Assembly: GCA_014381985.1 (NCBI GenBank)
Contig: JACNKP010000070.1
Span: forward strand, 1-64,000
Length of the DNA stretch: 64,000 nt
Source: SAR92 clade bacterium
Lineage (GTDB): Bacteria > Pseudomonadota > Gammaproteobacteria > Pseudomonadales > Porticoccaceae
Direction of reading: 5' to 3'
The translations under genes and the position numbers were made by a program. Below, piece by piece: positions 31,466 to 40,519 of this stretch (the first letter of the stretch is position 1; each line of letters opens with the position of its first letter). The notes beneath the pieces are model-generated. The model was given only the letters and a program-made list of their open reading frames with translations, had not been told where the DNA came from and did no database searches.

Positions 31466-32014
31466 TTAGATTAAATTACTCAGTACTGGCAATACTTGGC
31501 CTCGAATAAACATCAGTGTAAATATTGCCACCATCGGCGAAATATCAATCATGCCGATCGGCGGAATCACCTTCCTAAAGGGCTTCATATAAGGATCTAT
31601 TATTTGGCTAATGACCCTGACCGTAGGGTGGCTAGTGGTGCCCACCCAGCTAGAAATAGCCAGAATAAGAATGCCGTAAAAATAAATCTGAATTAAGCTA
31701 GCTAATAACGACAATGCCGCGACAAACAGATAGGTGGGCAGTTGCTCAACCAAAACTTTTTCAAAGCCTATCATGATGATAAAGAACGACCACTTAACCA
31801 GAATGGCACTTATCAGTGCCGCAGTATTAAATCTGCCGAAGGTTGGAAATATTTTGTGCAATGTCTCAACGACTGGCGCAGTGACTTTAAATATCGTCTG
31901 CGATATGGGGTTAAAAAAATCAGCTTGGACTAATTGTAGCAATAGTCTCACCAACAGCACGGTGGCATAAAGATCAATGACTAACCTAATAATATTAACT
32001 GCACCATCACCCAT
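31466..32014 (-). CDS. YggT family membrane protein
   Basis: A 182-residue protein carrying two YggT repeats, each a pair of hydrophobic helices separated by a short loop; DPYMKPFRKVIPPIGMIDIS near the C-terminus is the conserved loop. The family is linked to osmotic stress and septum or membrane organisation, without a defined biochemical role. ATG at 32014 follows AAAGGAG. It comes after proC in a cluster shared with pseudomonads. Confidence 0.88.
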   Translation of the reverse strand: MGDGAVNIIRLVIDLYATVLLVRLLLQLVQADFFNPISQTIFKVTAPVVETLHKIFPTFGRFNTAALISAILVKWSFFIIMIGFEKVLVEQLPTYLFVAALSLLASLIQIYFYGILILAISSWVGTTSHPTVRVISQIIDPYMKPFRKVIPPIGMIDISPMVAIFTLMFIRGQVLPVLSNLI

Positions 32015-32038
32015 TAAGTAACTCCTTTATTAAATTGA

Positions 32039-32854
32039 CTACTCTGCAAAATCTTTGGACATTTCTTCAGCTCGTTTAAGCGCGCTGGTCATGGCGTTCC
32101 GAAAAATAGTTTCCAAGCCTTCTTTTTGAAAAATGCTTAGAGCACGCTCTGTAGTGCCTCCAGGAGAGGTAACCTGTCGTCTAAGTTGTGATGGGCTGCT
32201 GTCCGATTGATGGGCCATCTGAGATGCGCCTAGGGCTGTGTGAGACGCAAGCTCGCGCGCTATATCTTCAGATAATCCTAGCTCTTGACCGACCTGCTGC
32301 ATAATCTCTAAAATGCGGAAAAAATAGGCTGGTCCGCTACCCGATACTGCAATCACTGCATTTATCTGATCTTCAATATCAACCCAGCAACAGTAACCCA
32401 CGGCTTGAAAAATATTGGTGACCATATCTTTTTGTGGTGCTGTGGTGAACTGATTGGCAAATAGGGCTGTTGCTCCTGCTAGAACCAGTGAGGGCGTGTT
32501 GGGCATAGCTCTAATGATGGCTACTGATGAACCAAGCCAACCCTGAAGAGACTCTGCTGAGATACCTGCTGCTATTGATACCACCACCGCTTGATCGTTC
32601 AAAGCAGGTGCTAGATCCATCGCTACCTTGCGCATAATTTGAGGTTTAACGGCTAACACCACTACGCTTGCATTAGACACAGCAGCTTTATTATCTTCGC
32701 CCACCGTGACTCCAAACTCTACCTTTAGTCGCTCTCTGCTAGCCTCGTTGGGCTCACTGACTAGAATATCACCTGGCTTAAAGCCATTGGCAATAGTGCC
32801 TCCGATTAAGCAAGACGCCATGTTGCCGCCACCAATAAATACGATTGAACTCAT
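32039..32854 (-). CDS. proC: Pyrroline-5-carboxylate reductase
   Basis: Last enzyme of proline synthesis, 271 aa. The NAD(P)-binding GGGNMASCLIGG motif opens the protein, VLAVKPQIM and IRAMPNTPSLV follow, and AVSGSGPAYFF is the catalytic segment; TSPGGTTERAL is at the C-terminus. ATG at 32854 lies 3 bases behind the yggS stop, so they are co-translated. Confidence 0.95.
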   Translation of the reverse strand: MSSIVFIGGGNMASCLIGGTIANGFKPGDILVSEPNEASRERLKVEFGVTVGEDNKAAVSNASVVVLAVKPQIMRKVAMDLAPALNDQAVVVSIAAGISAESLQGWLGSSVAIIRAMPNTPSLVLAGATALFANQFTTAPQKDMVTNIFQAVGYCCWVDIEDQINAVIAVSGSGPAYFFRILEIMQQVGQELGLSEDIARELASHTALGASQMAHQSDSSPSQLRRQVTSPGGTTERALSIFQKEGLETIFRNAMTSALKRAEEMSKDFAE

Positions 32855-32857
32855 ACA

Positions 32858-33562
32858 TCACCCTGTTGTTGTACTTCTTGGGCCAAAAATATCGGTGCCC
32901 ACTCTAACAATAGTTGCACCCTCAAGAATAGCGGCCTCAAGATCTGCAGACATTCCCATTGAGAGGGTATCCAATTTTTGAGAATTGTCCAGTGACTGGT
33001 TTATCTCATCTCGTAATTTTCGCAGTTGACGAAAGGGTATACGCTGTTCCTGTTCGTCTTTTCGAGCTTCAGGTATTGCCATTAGACCGCGCAATCTTAA
33101 ATTGGGTAGCCTAGCTATCTCAGCGACCACTGCTAGCAAGTCACTTGATTTAAACCCTGCTTTGGTTGGTTCATCATCAATATTCACTTGCAAGCAAATA
33201 TTGAGAGGAGGCATAGTTGCAGGTCTCTGAGCACTTAAGCGCTGGGCAATTTTCAGTCGGTCTACGCTGTGCACCCACGCAAAGTTCTCGGCTATTTGAC
33301 GGGTCTTGTTTGACTGTATCGGGCCAATAAAATGCCAGTCTAGTATTAAGGGTTTTAATACATAAACTTTTTTTAGGGCTTCCTGTAGATAATTCTCGCC
33401 AAAGCTTGTCAGTCCGCTGTCATATGCTTGTTTTACCTGCTCAGACGTTCGGGTTTTACTGACAGCCAGCAATGTGACTTCAGAAGCCGGTCGTTGAGCT
33501 TCGGTAGCAGCTAATTTGAGCCGCGATCTGAGAGCTGCTATTTTGTTGCTTTGATCTTGCAT
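32858..33562 (-). CDS. yggS: YggS family PLP homeostasis protein
   Basis: A 234-residue single-barrel PLP-binding protein. The lysine that carries PLP is in LLAVSKTRTSEQV, and FGENYLQEAL and the phosphate-site segment TLSMGMSADLEAAI are conserved. It buffers free pyridoxal phosphate; no enzyme activity is known. ATG at 33562. It is usually next to proC, as here. Confidence 0.92.
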   Translation of the reverse strand: MQDQSNKIAALRSRLKLAATEAQRPASEVTLLAVSKTRTSEQVKQAYDSGLTSFGENYLQEALKKVYVLKPLILDWHFIGPIQSNKTRQIAENFAWVHSVDRLKIAQRLSAQRPATMPPLNICLQVNIDDEPTKAGFKSSDLLAVVAEIARLPNLRLRGLMAIPEARKDEQEQRIPFRQLRKLRDEINQSLDNSQKLDTLSMGMSADLEAAILEGATIVRVGTDIFGPRSTTTG

Positions 33563-33604
33563 GGAGGCTGTCTTTATACGTTGTTTCGGGATTGGTGGGT
33601 GTTA

Positions 33605-34060
33605 CTAAGGTTGCTGGCCTAAACTAGGATCATTCAGCCAGCTTTGCAATATTAATGAGGCAGCAATATGGTCTATTTTTGTTAGATCGCGGATTCTTCC
33701 TTTTTGGTTTTCCGCCTGATCTCGAACAAATGATTTTGCCTCTTGGCTTGTAAGCCTCTCATCGACCATTTGTACCTCGACATTAAAGCGGCCCACCAGT
33801 CTGCGTGCAAACTTCCTAGATCGACCACTTAACTCACTTTCACTATCATCCATATTCAGAGGCAGGCCCACCAGTACTATATTTGGTTCCCACTTCTCAA
33901 TGACCGCACTTATCTCTGACCACTGCGGGACGCCGTCAACTGCTTTAATAATGGCAATACCCTTTGCGTTGTTGGTCAGGGTTTGCCCATAAGCCACACC
34001 AATTTGCTTAAGACCGAAGTCAAAAGCAAGTAATGAAGAAGGTTTCTTGAGATCAGGCAT
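33605..34060 (-). CDS. ruvX: RuvX/YqgF, putative pre-16S rRNA nuclease
   Basis: A 151-residue RNase H-fold protein. Metal-site residues fall in LAFDFGLKQIGVA, LVGLPLNMDD and VDERLTSQEAK, with a C-terminal DHIAASLILQSWL. YqgF trims the 5' end of 16S rRNA precursor; the old name refers to a presumed Holliday junction resolvase. ATG at 34060 was chosen, overlapping the yqgE stop by 8 bases; an upstream TTG at 34087 is less likely. Confidence 0.92.
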   Translation of the reverse strand: MPDLKKPSSLLAFDFGLKQIGVAYGQTLTNNAKGIAIIKAVDGVPQWSEISAVIEKWEPNIVLVGLPLNMDDSESELSGRSRKFARRLVGRFNVEVQMVDERLTSQEAKSFVRDQAENQKGRIRDLTKIDHIAASLILQSWLNDPSLGQQP

Positions 34061-34628
34061 GTCCAATATCCATGGACAGCATGCCAAGTTTTATACCGAT
34101 GGATGCTGCGGCTACCACAGCGCGATTCTCGCACTCAGTATTAAAGATAATAGCTGATTTGGCTGGGATCGTTAACCAGCTATTAGTGGTTAGCTCTTCT
34201 TCCAATTGGCCTGCATCCCAGCTGGAATAACCCAAAGTAACCAGGGCATTTTGAGGACCTTTACCAACCGCAATATCACTAAGAATATCCTTTGATGCGG
34301 TTAAGCTAACATCATCCGAAATATCAACAGTAGACTCCCAGCGTTGAGTGCAGGCTCGATGCAAGATAAATCCTCGGTCGCGGGCCACAGGACCACCGTC
34401 TAAAATCAGATGATCACCACAGCCTTCGTGATAGTCTAAGTCTAGCTGTTTAAAGATAGCGTTGACCTGAATATCCAACTGTTGGTTAATGATGAGGCCC
34501 ATGGCACCATCCTGGCTGTGCTCGCAAATATATACCACTGACTGAGAAAAATTAGGGTCACGAAGGCCAGGCATAGCCAATAAGAAGTGGTTTTTTAGGC
34601 TGGTAACGGTTCTTTTTGGGATATTCAT
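34053..34628 (-). CDS. algH: YqgE/AlgH family protein
   Basis: A 191-residue UPF0301 protein. LKNHFLLAMPGLRDPNF at the start, GAMGLIINQQ and LGYSSWDAGQLEEEL are family hallmarks. In pseudomonads AlgH affects alginate production, but the molecular function is unknown. ATG at 34628 follows GAGAA; TTG at 34637 was rejected. Next to ruvX as in most gammaproteobacteria. Confidence 0.9.
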   Translation of the reverse strand: MNIPKRTVTSLKNHFLLAMPGLRDPNFSQSVVYICEHSQDGAMGLIINQQLDIQVNAIFKQLDLDYHEGCGDHLILDGGPVARDRGFILHRACTQRWESTVDISDDVSLTASKDILSDIAVGKGPQNALVTLGYSSWDAGQLEEELTTNSWLTIPAKSAIIFNTECENRAVVAAASIGIKLGMLSMDIGHA

Positions 34629-34697
34629 GGTTCTCAATATGAAGGTTTACGCACCGAAACTCAACTCTGGACTCCGCGCGTCAGTCAGTATTTCGAC

Positions 34698-35648
34698 TTA
34701 GGCCTCTAATCTTTTTGCAATTGCACGCATTAATTGACCACCTATATCGGTATCTTTGGCATTATCAATTTCACGAACACAGGTTGGGCTAGTAACATTG
34801 ATTTCTGTTAGATAATCTCCAATGACATCTAAACCAACGAACAATAGCCCTTTGTTCACTAAGGTGGGGGCAATCTGCTGGGCGATCCAATGATCTCGCT
34901 TACTTAAAGGTTGAACCACACCGCGACCCCCAGCTGCAAGATTACCCCGAAATTCTCCTGCCGCAGGAATTCTAGCTACACAATAGGGAACCACTTCCCC
35001 GTCTATGACCAGTATTCTTTTGTCGCCACTAAGAATTTCAGGCAAATACTTTTGAGCCATGATGGTATTTTGGCCATAGTTGGTCAGAGTTTCGATAATG
35101 ACATTGAGGTTTTGGTCACCCTGTTGGACCCTAAAAATTGAGGTTCCACCCATTCCATCAAGGGGCTTATAAACGACTTCTTTGTGTTCACCTAAAAATT
35201 GTTTTAACAGTTCTGGGTCGCTGCTCACTAGTAGCGGAGGTGTGCATTGTGGAAACTCGGTGGCAAACACTTTTTCATTACAGTCACGTAAACTTTGAGG
35301 CTTGTTAACTATTAATGTGCCAAGGCGCTCCGCCGCCTCTAGGATGTATGTAGAGTAGATAAATTCGCTATCGAACGGCGGGTCTTTGCGCATCAAAATA
35401 ACATCTAGATCACTGAGAGGTTTAATAATGCTCTCGCCTAGTTCGTACCAGCTATTGGCATCGGCATGTACCTTAAGGGAAGACATTTTTGCGCCAGGCC
35501 CAGTGCTGTCGATAAATAGACTATTTTGCTCCATATAAAATAGCTCATAGCCTTGATTTTGGGCAGCAAGCAATAAAGCCAGAGTAGTGTCTTTGTGGTA
35601 ATTGATGGACTTGATAGGGTCCATAACCACGCCGAGGAATTTGCTCAT
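34698..35648 (-). CDS. gshB: Glutathione synthetase
   Basis: ATP-grasp ligase joining gamma-glutamylcysteine and glycine, 316 aa, as in E. coli. GVVMDPIKSINYHKDTT is the family N-terminus; KPLDGMGGTSIFRV is the ATP-grasp glycine loop and NVTSPTCVREID the C-terminal active-site segment with metal and substrate residues. ATG at 35648. It heads the minus-strand series gshB-yqgE-ruvX-yggS-proC-yggT and is divergent from pilT. Confidence 0.95.
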   Translation of the reverse strand: MSKFLGVVMDPIKSINYHKDTTLALLLAAQNQGYELFYMEQNSLFIDSTGPGAKMSSLKVHADANSWYELGESIIKPLSDLDVILMRKDPPFDSEFIYSTYILEAAERLGTLIVNKPQSLRDCNEKVFATEFPQCTPPLLVSSDPELLKQFLGEHKEVVYKPLDGMGGTSIFRVQQGDQNLNVIIETLTNYGQNTIMAQKYLPEILSGDKRILVIDGEVVPYCVARIPAAGEFRGNLAAGGRGVVQPLSKRDHWIAQQIAPTLVNKGLLFVGLDVIGDYLTEINVTSPTCVREIDNAKDTDIGGQLMRAIAKRLEA

Positions 35649-35844
35649 AATATCTATGCCTTTACGTATAAAGTCCAGTATGATTGCTGCCTTAGTAGGA
35701 CGAACCCAGTCAGGCTTTTGCTATGTAGAGCATCTAACTAACCACATGTTGGCAGTTATTCTCCGAATGACAATATTATTAATCGCACAATGGCGATTAA
35801 TAATATGATAATCCATTTATTCACGTAATAAAGGAACTATTACT

Positions 35845-36885
35845 ATGAATCTCAGCGATCTACTATCCCTAAGTATAAAAGAAGGGGCCTCAGATTTACA
35901 TCTTTCGTCAGGACTTTCGCCTATTTTACGAATTGACGGCGATCTGGTTCGAACCGACTTGCCGGCAATGAGTTCTGATCATGTTGATAAACTCATATAT
36001 GAGGTTCTCAATGATCGGCAGATTGCGACTATTGAAGAGGGGGCCGAAGTTGACTTTTCCTTTGAGATTCCGCATGTGGCGAGATTTAGAGCCAATGTAT
36101 TCAATCAAAACCGTGGTCGAGCTGCAGCTTTTCGGTCAATCTCTGCCGACGTAGCGACTCTCGATGAACTCGACTTGGGCGAAGTGTTTGAAGAGCTTTG
36201 CCTAAAGCCCCGTGGATTAGTTTTGATTACTGGGCCAACCGGTTCGGGAAAATCTAAAACTCAGGCTGCTATGGTTGATCACATCAACAAAAATCGGGCA
36301 TTTCACATTCTTACTATTGAGGATCCTATTGAGTATGTTCACCAAAGTATAAAATCCTTAATTAATCAGCGTGAGGTACGTCGTGATACCCAGAGTTTCA
36401 GTCAAGCGCTGCGAGCAGCTTTGCGTGAAGATCCCGATGTAGTCGTGGTCGGAGAAATGCGTGATCTAGAGACAATTCGCTTGGCATTGACTGCCGCTGA
36501 AACGGGTCATTTAGTGTTTGCGACTCTACACACCACATCGGCCGCTTTGACGGTCAATCGAATTATTGATGTTTTCCCTGCGGCAGAGAAGGATATGGTT
36601 AGGTCGATGTTGTCAGATTCTTTGCAGGCAGTGGTAACTCAGACCCTTATGAAACGGAAGGTGGGTGGAAGAATTGCTGCCCATGAAATTATGATTGGGA
36701 CGCCGGCGATTCGTAATCTAATTAGAGAAGACAAGGTGGCTCAGATATATTCTGTTCTTCAAACGGGGTCAGAATTTGGCATGAAAACTCTCGATCAAAG
36801 CCTAAGGCAGTTAGTAGATGATGAGATGATCACTCTTGAGGTTGCTAAAGAAAAGGCGGTCTATCCGGAATATTTCCAGGCGTAA
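35845..36885 (+). CDS. pilT: Type IV pilus retraction ATPase PilT, with altered Walker A
   Basis: A 346-residue hexameric ATPase that drives pilus retraction and twitching. The N-terminal PAS-like domain (ASDLHLSSGLSPILRIDGD), Asp box, Walker B VVVVGEMRDLETIRLAL, His box GHLVFATLHTTSA and the retraction motif AIRNLIREDKVAQ are PilT. The Walker A reads GPTGSGKSKTQAAM where the family has KSTTLAAM; Lys and Gln replace Thr and Leu next to the P-loop Ser. ATG at 35845 follows AAGGAAC. pilU, often next to pilT, is absent; pilT beside the proC cluster is the pseudomonad order. Confidence 0.93.
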   Translation: MNLSDLLSLSIKEGASDLHLSSGLSPILRIDGDLVRTDLPAMSSDHVDKLIYEVLNDRQIATIEEGAEVDFSFEIPHVARFRANVFNQNRGRAAAFRSISADVATLDELDLGEVFEELCLKPRGLVLITGPTGSGKSKTQAAMVDHINKNRAFHILTIEDPIEYVHQSIKSLINQREVRRDTQSFSQALRAALREDPDVVVVGEMRDLETIRLALTAAETGHLVFATLHTTSAALTVNRIIDVFPAAEKDMVRSMLSDSLQAVVTQTLMKRKVGGRIAAHEIMIGTPAIRNLIREDKVAQIYSVLQTGSEFGMKTLDQSLRQLVDDEMITLEVAKEKAVYPEYFQA

Positions 36886-37085
36886 AAAGAGTTAAAGGGA
36901 AATGCTAAAACCACTAAAAACAACTGAGTAAAACATCATCTCTGGCATTTCTCTGTTAATGGCCTTGCCTTGCGGTGAGTTTTTTAATTTGCTTAAGGGA
37001 AATACTAACGACAATTTTTGTCAACTAAACAGTGGTAGTATCGTTATTACAAGCAAGCCAACAGCTAAATGAGGAGATGATAAGG

Positions 37086-37433
37086 ATGAATAAAGGAATT
37101 GTTTTTGTAATAGTGTCGCTTATATCTGTTTCTGGATTCGCCGATCATCATAAAGGTGAGCGAGATAAAGATCCTGGTCATGAGCGGGGGAGAGGTGACT
37201 TATTTAAGGAGGCCGATCTTGATAAAGATAACAAGGTATCTCTCGCGGAGCATGAGGCGATGGTCCAGCGAATGTCTGACAGAGGCCGTGCGCGTTTTCA
37301 TGAGATGGACTTGGATGGTGACGGGTTTGTCACCAAAAAAGAATCTCGTAAGGCGATGAAAGAGAAAATGAAAACTAAGCGAAAGAAGCGAAAGGCTTTG
37401 GATAAAGAGAGGAAAGCCTCGGCAGAAAAGTAG
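37086..37433 (+). CDS. Small secreted EF-hand protein
   Basis: A 115-residue protein with a signal peptide (MNKGIVFVIVSLISVSGFA), a His- and Asp-rich mature start, and two calcium-binding loops, DLDKDNKVSLAE and DLDGDGFVTKKE, each with the D-x-D-x-D/N...E pattern of EF-hands. The last 35 residues are very rich in Lys and Arg. It probably binds calcium in the periplasm; no partner is evident. ATG at 37086, preceded by GAGGAG; the open frame extends further back but without a signal peptide fit. A terminator follows. Confidence 0.75.
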   Translation: MNKGIVFVIVSLISVSGFADHHKGERDKDPGHERGRGDLFKEADLDKDNKVSLAEHEAMVQRMSDRGRARFHEMDLDGDGFVTKKESRKAMKEKMKTKRKKRKALDKERKASAEK

Positions 37434-37456
37434 CAAGAAAAGAGATATTTTATCTA

Positions 37457-37490
37457 TAAAAAGGTCGCTTAATTAAGCGGCCTTTTTTGT
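37457..37490 (+). terminator. Terminator after the EF-hand gene
   Basis: AAAAAGGTCGCTTAA and TTAAGCGGCCTTTTTT form a stem with one mismatch and a tiny loop at 37457-37489, followed by T's. It separates the EF-hand gene from rpe. Confidence 0.85.
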
Positions 37491-37569
37491 AATTTTGCCC
37501 CTATCTGCAGTCGCAGTATATAATGATTTCTAAATTGTACTTATATGACTAACCAAACTCAGGTGCCCT

Positions 37570-38241
37570 ATGATTGATTATTTAATTGCCCCGTCTATTT
37601 TAGCGGCTAATTTTGCTCGTCTAGGAGATGAGGTCGATAATGTACTGGAGGCAGGGGCTGATATAGTCCATTTTGACGTCATGGATAATCATTATGTGCC
37701 TAACCTGACTATCGGGCCAATGGTGTGTAAGGCCTTGAGAGATCATGGCGTTACCGCTCCGATTGATGTCCATCTTATGGTCAGCCCAGTAGACGACTTA
37801 ATTAGAATGTTTGCCGATGCCGGTGCCAGCTATATCACATTTCACCCAGAGGCAACCAACCACATTGATAGGTCTTTGCAGTTAGTGCGAGAGCTTGGCT
37901 GTAAGTCTGGCCTTGTGTTAAACCCTGGAACGGGCCTTGATACTGCGCAGTGGGTGATGGATAAAATCGATATGTTACTGTTAATGTCAGTTAACCCAGG
38001 CTTTGGTGGCCAGGCGTTCATTCCTTCAACAATTGATAAATTAAAACAAGCCAGAAAAATGATCGATAGCAGTGGGTATGATATTCGGTTAGAAGTTGAC
38101 GGCGGCGTAGGCGTTGCCAATATCGCTGAGATTGCCGCGGCCGGTGCAGATACTTTTGTCGCTGGATCAGCCATTTTTAGCCAGCCAGATTATTCTGAAG
38201 TTATTGGTAAGCTTCGCGCTGAACTTGCTAGTGTAAAGTAG
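37570..38241 (+). CDS. rpe: Ribulose-phosphate 3-epimerase
   Basis: Pentose-phosphate pathway epimerase, 223 aa TIM barrel. [35 protein letters not shown] (metal ligands and catalytic Asp), [21 protein letters not shown] and [10 protein letters not shown] are all family motifs. ATG at 37570. In pseudomonads gph (phosphoglycolate phosphatase) separates rpe from trpE; here it is absent and 221 bases of leader sequence lie between. Confidence 0.96.
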   Translation: MIDYLIAPSILAANFARLGDEVDNVLEAGADIVHFDVMDNHYVPNLTIGPMVCKALRDHGVTAPIDVHLMVSPVDDLIRMFADAGASYITFHPEATNHIDRSLQLVRELGCKSGLVLNPGTGLDTAQWVMDKIDMLLLMSVNPGFGGQAFIPSTIDKLKQARKMIDSSGYDIRLEVDGGVGVANIAEIAAAGADTFVAGSAIFSQPDYSEVIGKLRAELASVK

Positions 38242-38290
38242 CCCTGAGAATTGGCGTTATATCTTTAGCGGGCCGGCCAGAGGCCAGAGG

Positions 38291-38319
38291 TTTATTGATA
38301 TCGTGATATTGGTTATAAT
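38291..38319 (+). promoter_or_regulatory. Putative promoter for the trp leader and trpEGDC
   Basis: A perfect TATAAT (38314-38319) lies 26 bases before the leader-peptide start. With 17-base spacing the -35 would be TTTATT (38291-38296), which is weak. The predicted start of transcription (near 38326) leaves a short 5' end before the AGGAGG site, as in other trp leaders. Confidence 0.45.
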
Positions 38320-38344
38320 GCTAAGCTCATTCAGGAGGTTCCTT

Positions 38345-38401
38345 TTGAAAGACACTTTGTATGTTCATTTTGATTTGAGTTTTTGCTGTTGGCCAGACTA
38401 A
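38345..38401 (+). CDS. trpL: Putative trp leader peptide (18 codons, TTG start)
   Basis: A short frame with start TTG, six bases behind a perfect AGGAGG (38333-38338). It encodes MKDTLYVHFDLSFCCWPD and stops 61 bases before trpE. It holds one Trp codon near the end, plus several aromatic codons (Tyr, Phe, Phe). The strong ribosome site and place before trpE suggest an attenuation leader. Only one Trp codon and no U-rich terminator hairpin are seen between it and trpE, so the mechanism is unclear. Confidence 0.5.
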   Translation: MKDTLYVHFDLSFCCWPD

Positions 38402-38462
38402 TTAGCCTTGGGCATGTTGCGTGCCTGCATAAACTAAATTACAAAAGAACCAGGAAGCTGTC

Positions 38463-39941
38463 ATGAACCCCGATACATTTGCCACCTTGGCAACCCAAAA
38501 TTTTAATCGAATTCCCATCACCCGTGAGGTGCTCGCTGATCTAGAAACACCCTTGAGTGTTTATTTAAAGTTGGCGTTTGGATCAAATTCTTATCTTTTC
38601 GAATCCGTTCAAGGCGGCGAAAAATGGGGCCGTTACTCCCTCATTGGCTTGCAGACATCTACCGTGCTTAAACTATATGGAAACCGGCTGGAGATTATCC
38701 GCGACGGCAAACCCATGGTAGCCAGAACGACTGATGACCCACTGGCCGAAGTGGAACGGTTCCGAAATCTATTTAGTATGCCAGACCTGCCAGATTTACC
38801 TAGATTTACCGGCGGGCTGGTTGGCTACTTTGGTTATGACACGGTGCGTTATGTTGAACCAAGATTGGCTAAAAGTGCGCCGCCAGATCAACTTGGTACG
38901 CCGGATGTATTATTGATGGCGTCTGACGAGGTAGCTGTTTTCGATAATCTTTCAGGCACGATCATGCTGGTAGTGCATGCGGATGCTAAAGATCCTAATG
39001 CTTTAGCTGACGCTGAAATTAGGCTGGATGAGTTAGAAGATAAACTAGCCCAGCCAAAGCCTGACTTGCCACCTATGAATATGGGTAGCGACGGCCTTGC
39101 GGAAGACGCCTTCGTATCAAGCTTTGGTAAAGATAATTACAAACGAGCCGTTGACAAAGTGAAGCAGTACACGCTGTCTGGGGACGTCATGCAGGTGGTT
39201 CCCTCGCAACGATTCTCTGCCCCCTTTGAAGAAGCGCCGATAAACTTGTATCGTGCCTTGCGCCGACTTAACCCTTCTCCCTATATGTACTTTCTCGATT
39301 TAGAAGACTTTCATATTGTCGGCTCTTCCCCTGAGGTATTAGCGCGATTGGAAGACGAGCAAGTGACGGTGCGTCCTATCGCCGGCACGCGTCGGCGTGG
39401 TGAAACGGCAGTCGATGATCAATTATTAGAAAATGAAATGTTGGCCGACCCTAAAGAAATTGCCGAGCATCTTATGTTGATTGATTTAGGTCGTAATGAT
39501 GTTGGAAGAATTAGCCAGCCGGGATCTGTGGAAGTGACCGAAAAAATGGTGGTTGAACGCTATTCCCATGTTATGCATATTACTTCAAATGTGGTGGGCC
39601 AGGTGAATGCAGGGATGAGTGCAATTGACGTCTTGAAGGCAACCTTACCGGCTGGAACCTTGAGTGGCGCGCCTAAAATTAGAGCCATGGAAATTATTGA
39701 TGAACTAGAGCCGGTGAAGCGAAATATTTATGGCGGCGCCGTCGGCTACATTGGCTGGAATGGCAATATGGATATGGCTATTGCGATCCGTACCGCGATT
39801 ATCAAAGACAAGATGTTACATGTCCAGGCTGGTGGTGGTGTTGTTGCCGATTCAGTCCCTGAGTTAGAGTGGGAAGAGACGATGAATAAAGCTCGAGCAG
39901 TTATGCGCGCAGCAGCAATGGTTTGTGGGGTAGTCAAATGA
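38463..39941 (+). CDS. trpE: Anthranilate synthase component I
   Basis: Makes anthranilate from chorismate, 492 aa. N-terminal feedback-site region [19 protein letters not shown]; catalytic core with [40 protein letters not shown] and [21 protein letters not shown] at 38463 follows AGGAAGC. The stop overlaps the trpG ATG (ATGA), coupling the two subunits. It is first in trpEGDC. Confidence 0.96.
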   Translation: MNPDTFATLATQNFNRIPITREVLADLETPLSVYLKLAFGSNSYLFESVQGGEKWGRYSLIGLQTSTVLKLYGNRLEIIRDGKPMVARTTDDPLAEVERFRNLFSMPDLPDLPRFTGGLVGYFGYDTVRYVEPRLAKSAPPDQLGTPDVLLMASDEVAVFDNLSGTIMLVVHADAKDPNALADAEIRLDELEDKLAQPKPDLPPMNMGSDGLAEDAFVSSFGKDNYKRAVDKVKQYTLSGDVMQVVPSQRFSAPFEEAPINLYRALRRLNPSPYMYFLDLEDFHIVGSSPEVLARLEDEQVTVRPIAGTRRRGETAVDDQLLENEMLADPKEIAEHLMLIDLGRNDVGRISQPGSVEVTEKMVVERYSHVMHITSNVVGQVNAGMSAIDVLKATLPAGTLSGAPKIRAMEIIDELEPVKRNIYGGAVGYIGWNGNMDMAIAIRTAIIKDKMLHVQAGGGVVADSVPELEWEETMNKARAVMRAAAMVCGVVK

Positions 39942-40516
39942 TTTTAATGATTGATAATTACGATTCTTTTACCTACAACATTGTTCAGTATTTGGCGGAA
40001 TTAAAGGCAGATGTTCAGGTCTTTAGGAATGATGAAATTACTATTGCGGATATCGAAAAATTAGCGCCAGAAAAGATAGTTATCTCTCCAGGGCCCTGCA
40101 CGCCGAATGAAGCAGGTATTTCGGTTGAGGCCATAACTAGCTTTGCCGGTAAGTTACCCATTTTAGGTGTTTGCCTTGGGCATCAAAGCATTGCCCAGGC
40201 GTTTGGTGGCAAAATTATCCGCGCCAAGCAGGTGATGCACGGTAAAACTTCAAGAATCTGTCATCACAATAGCGGTGTCTTTCAGGGCCTTGGTCCGCGC
40301 TTTGTGGCTACCCGTTACCACTCATTGGTGATTGAGCAGAGTAGTTTGCCGTCCTGCCTTGAGATTACTGCATGGACTGAAAATGAAGATGGTTCATTAG
40401 ATGAGATCATGGGGATACGGCACAAAGAATTGACTATTGAGGGTGTTCAGTTTCATCCTGAATCGATTCTTACAGAGCATGGACATGATTTATTACGTAA
40501 CTTTTTGGAGGCTTAG
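39938..40516 (+). CDS. trpG: Anthranilate synthase component II (glutamine amidotransferase)
   Basis: Supplies ammonia from glutamine to TrpE; 192 aa. [30 protein letters not shown], nucleophile Cys in [16 protein letters not shown] and the His/Glu pair in [13 protein letters not shown] are the class I amidotransferase triad. ATG at 39938 overlaps the trpE stop. It may also serve p-aminobenzoate synthase, as in other bacteria with one such subunit. Confidence 0.95.
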   Translation: MILMIDNYDSFTYNIVQYLAELKADVQVFRNDEITIADIEKLAPEKIVISPGPCTPNEAGISVEAITSFAGKLPILGVCLGHQSIAQAFGGKIIRAKQVMHGKTSRICHHNSGVFQGLGPRFVATRYHSLVIEQSSLPSCLEITAWTENEDGSLDEIMGIRHKELTIEGVQFHPESILTEHGHDLLRNFLEA

Positions 40517-40519
40517 CCA

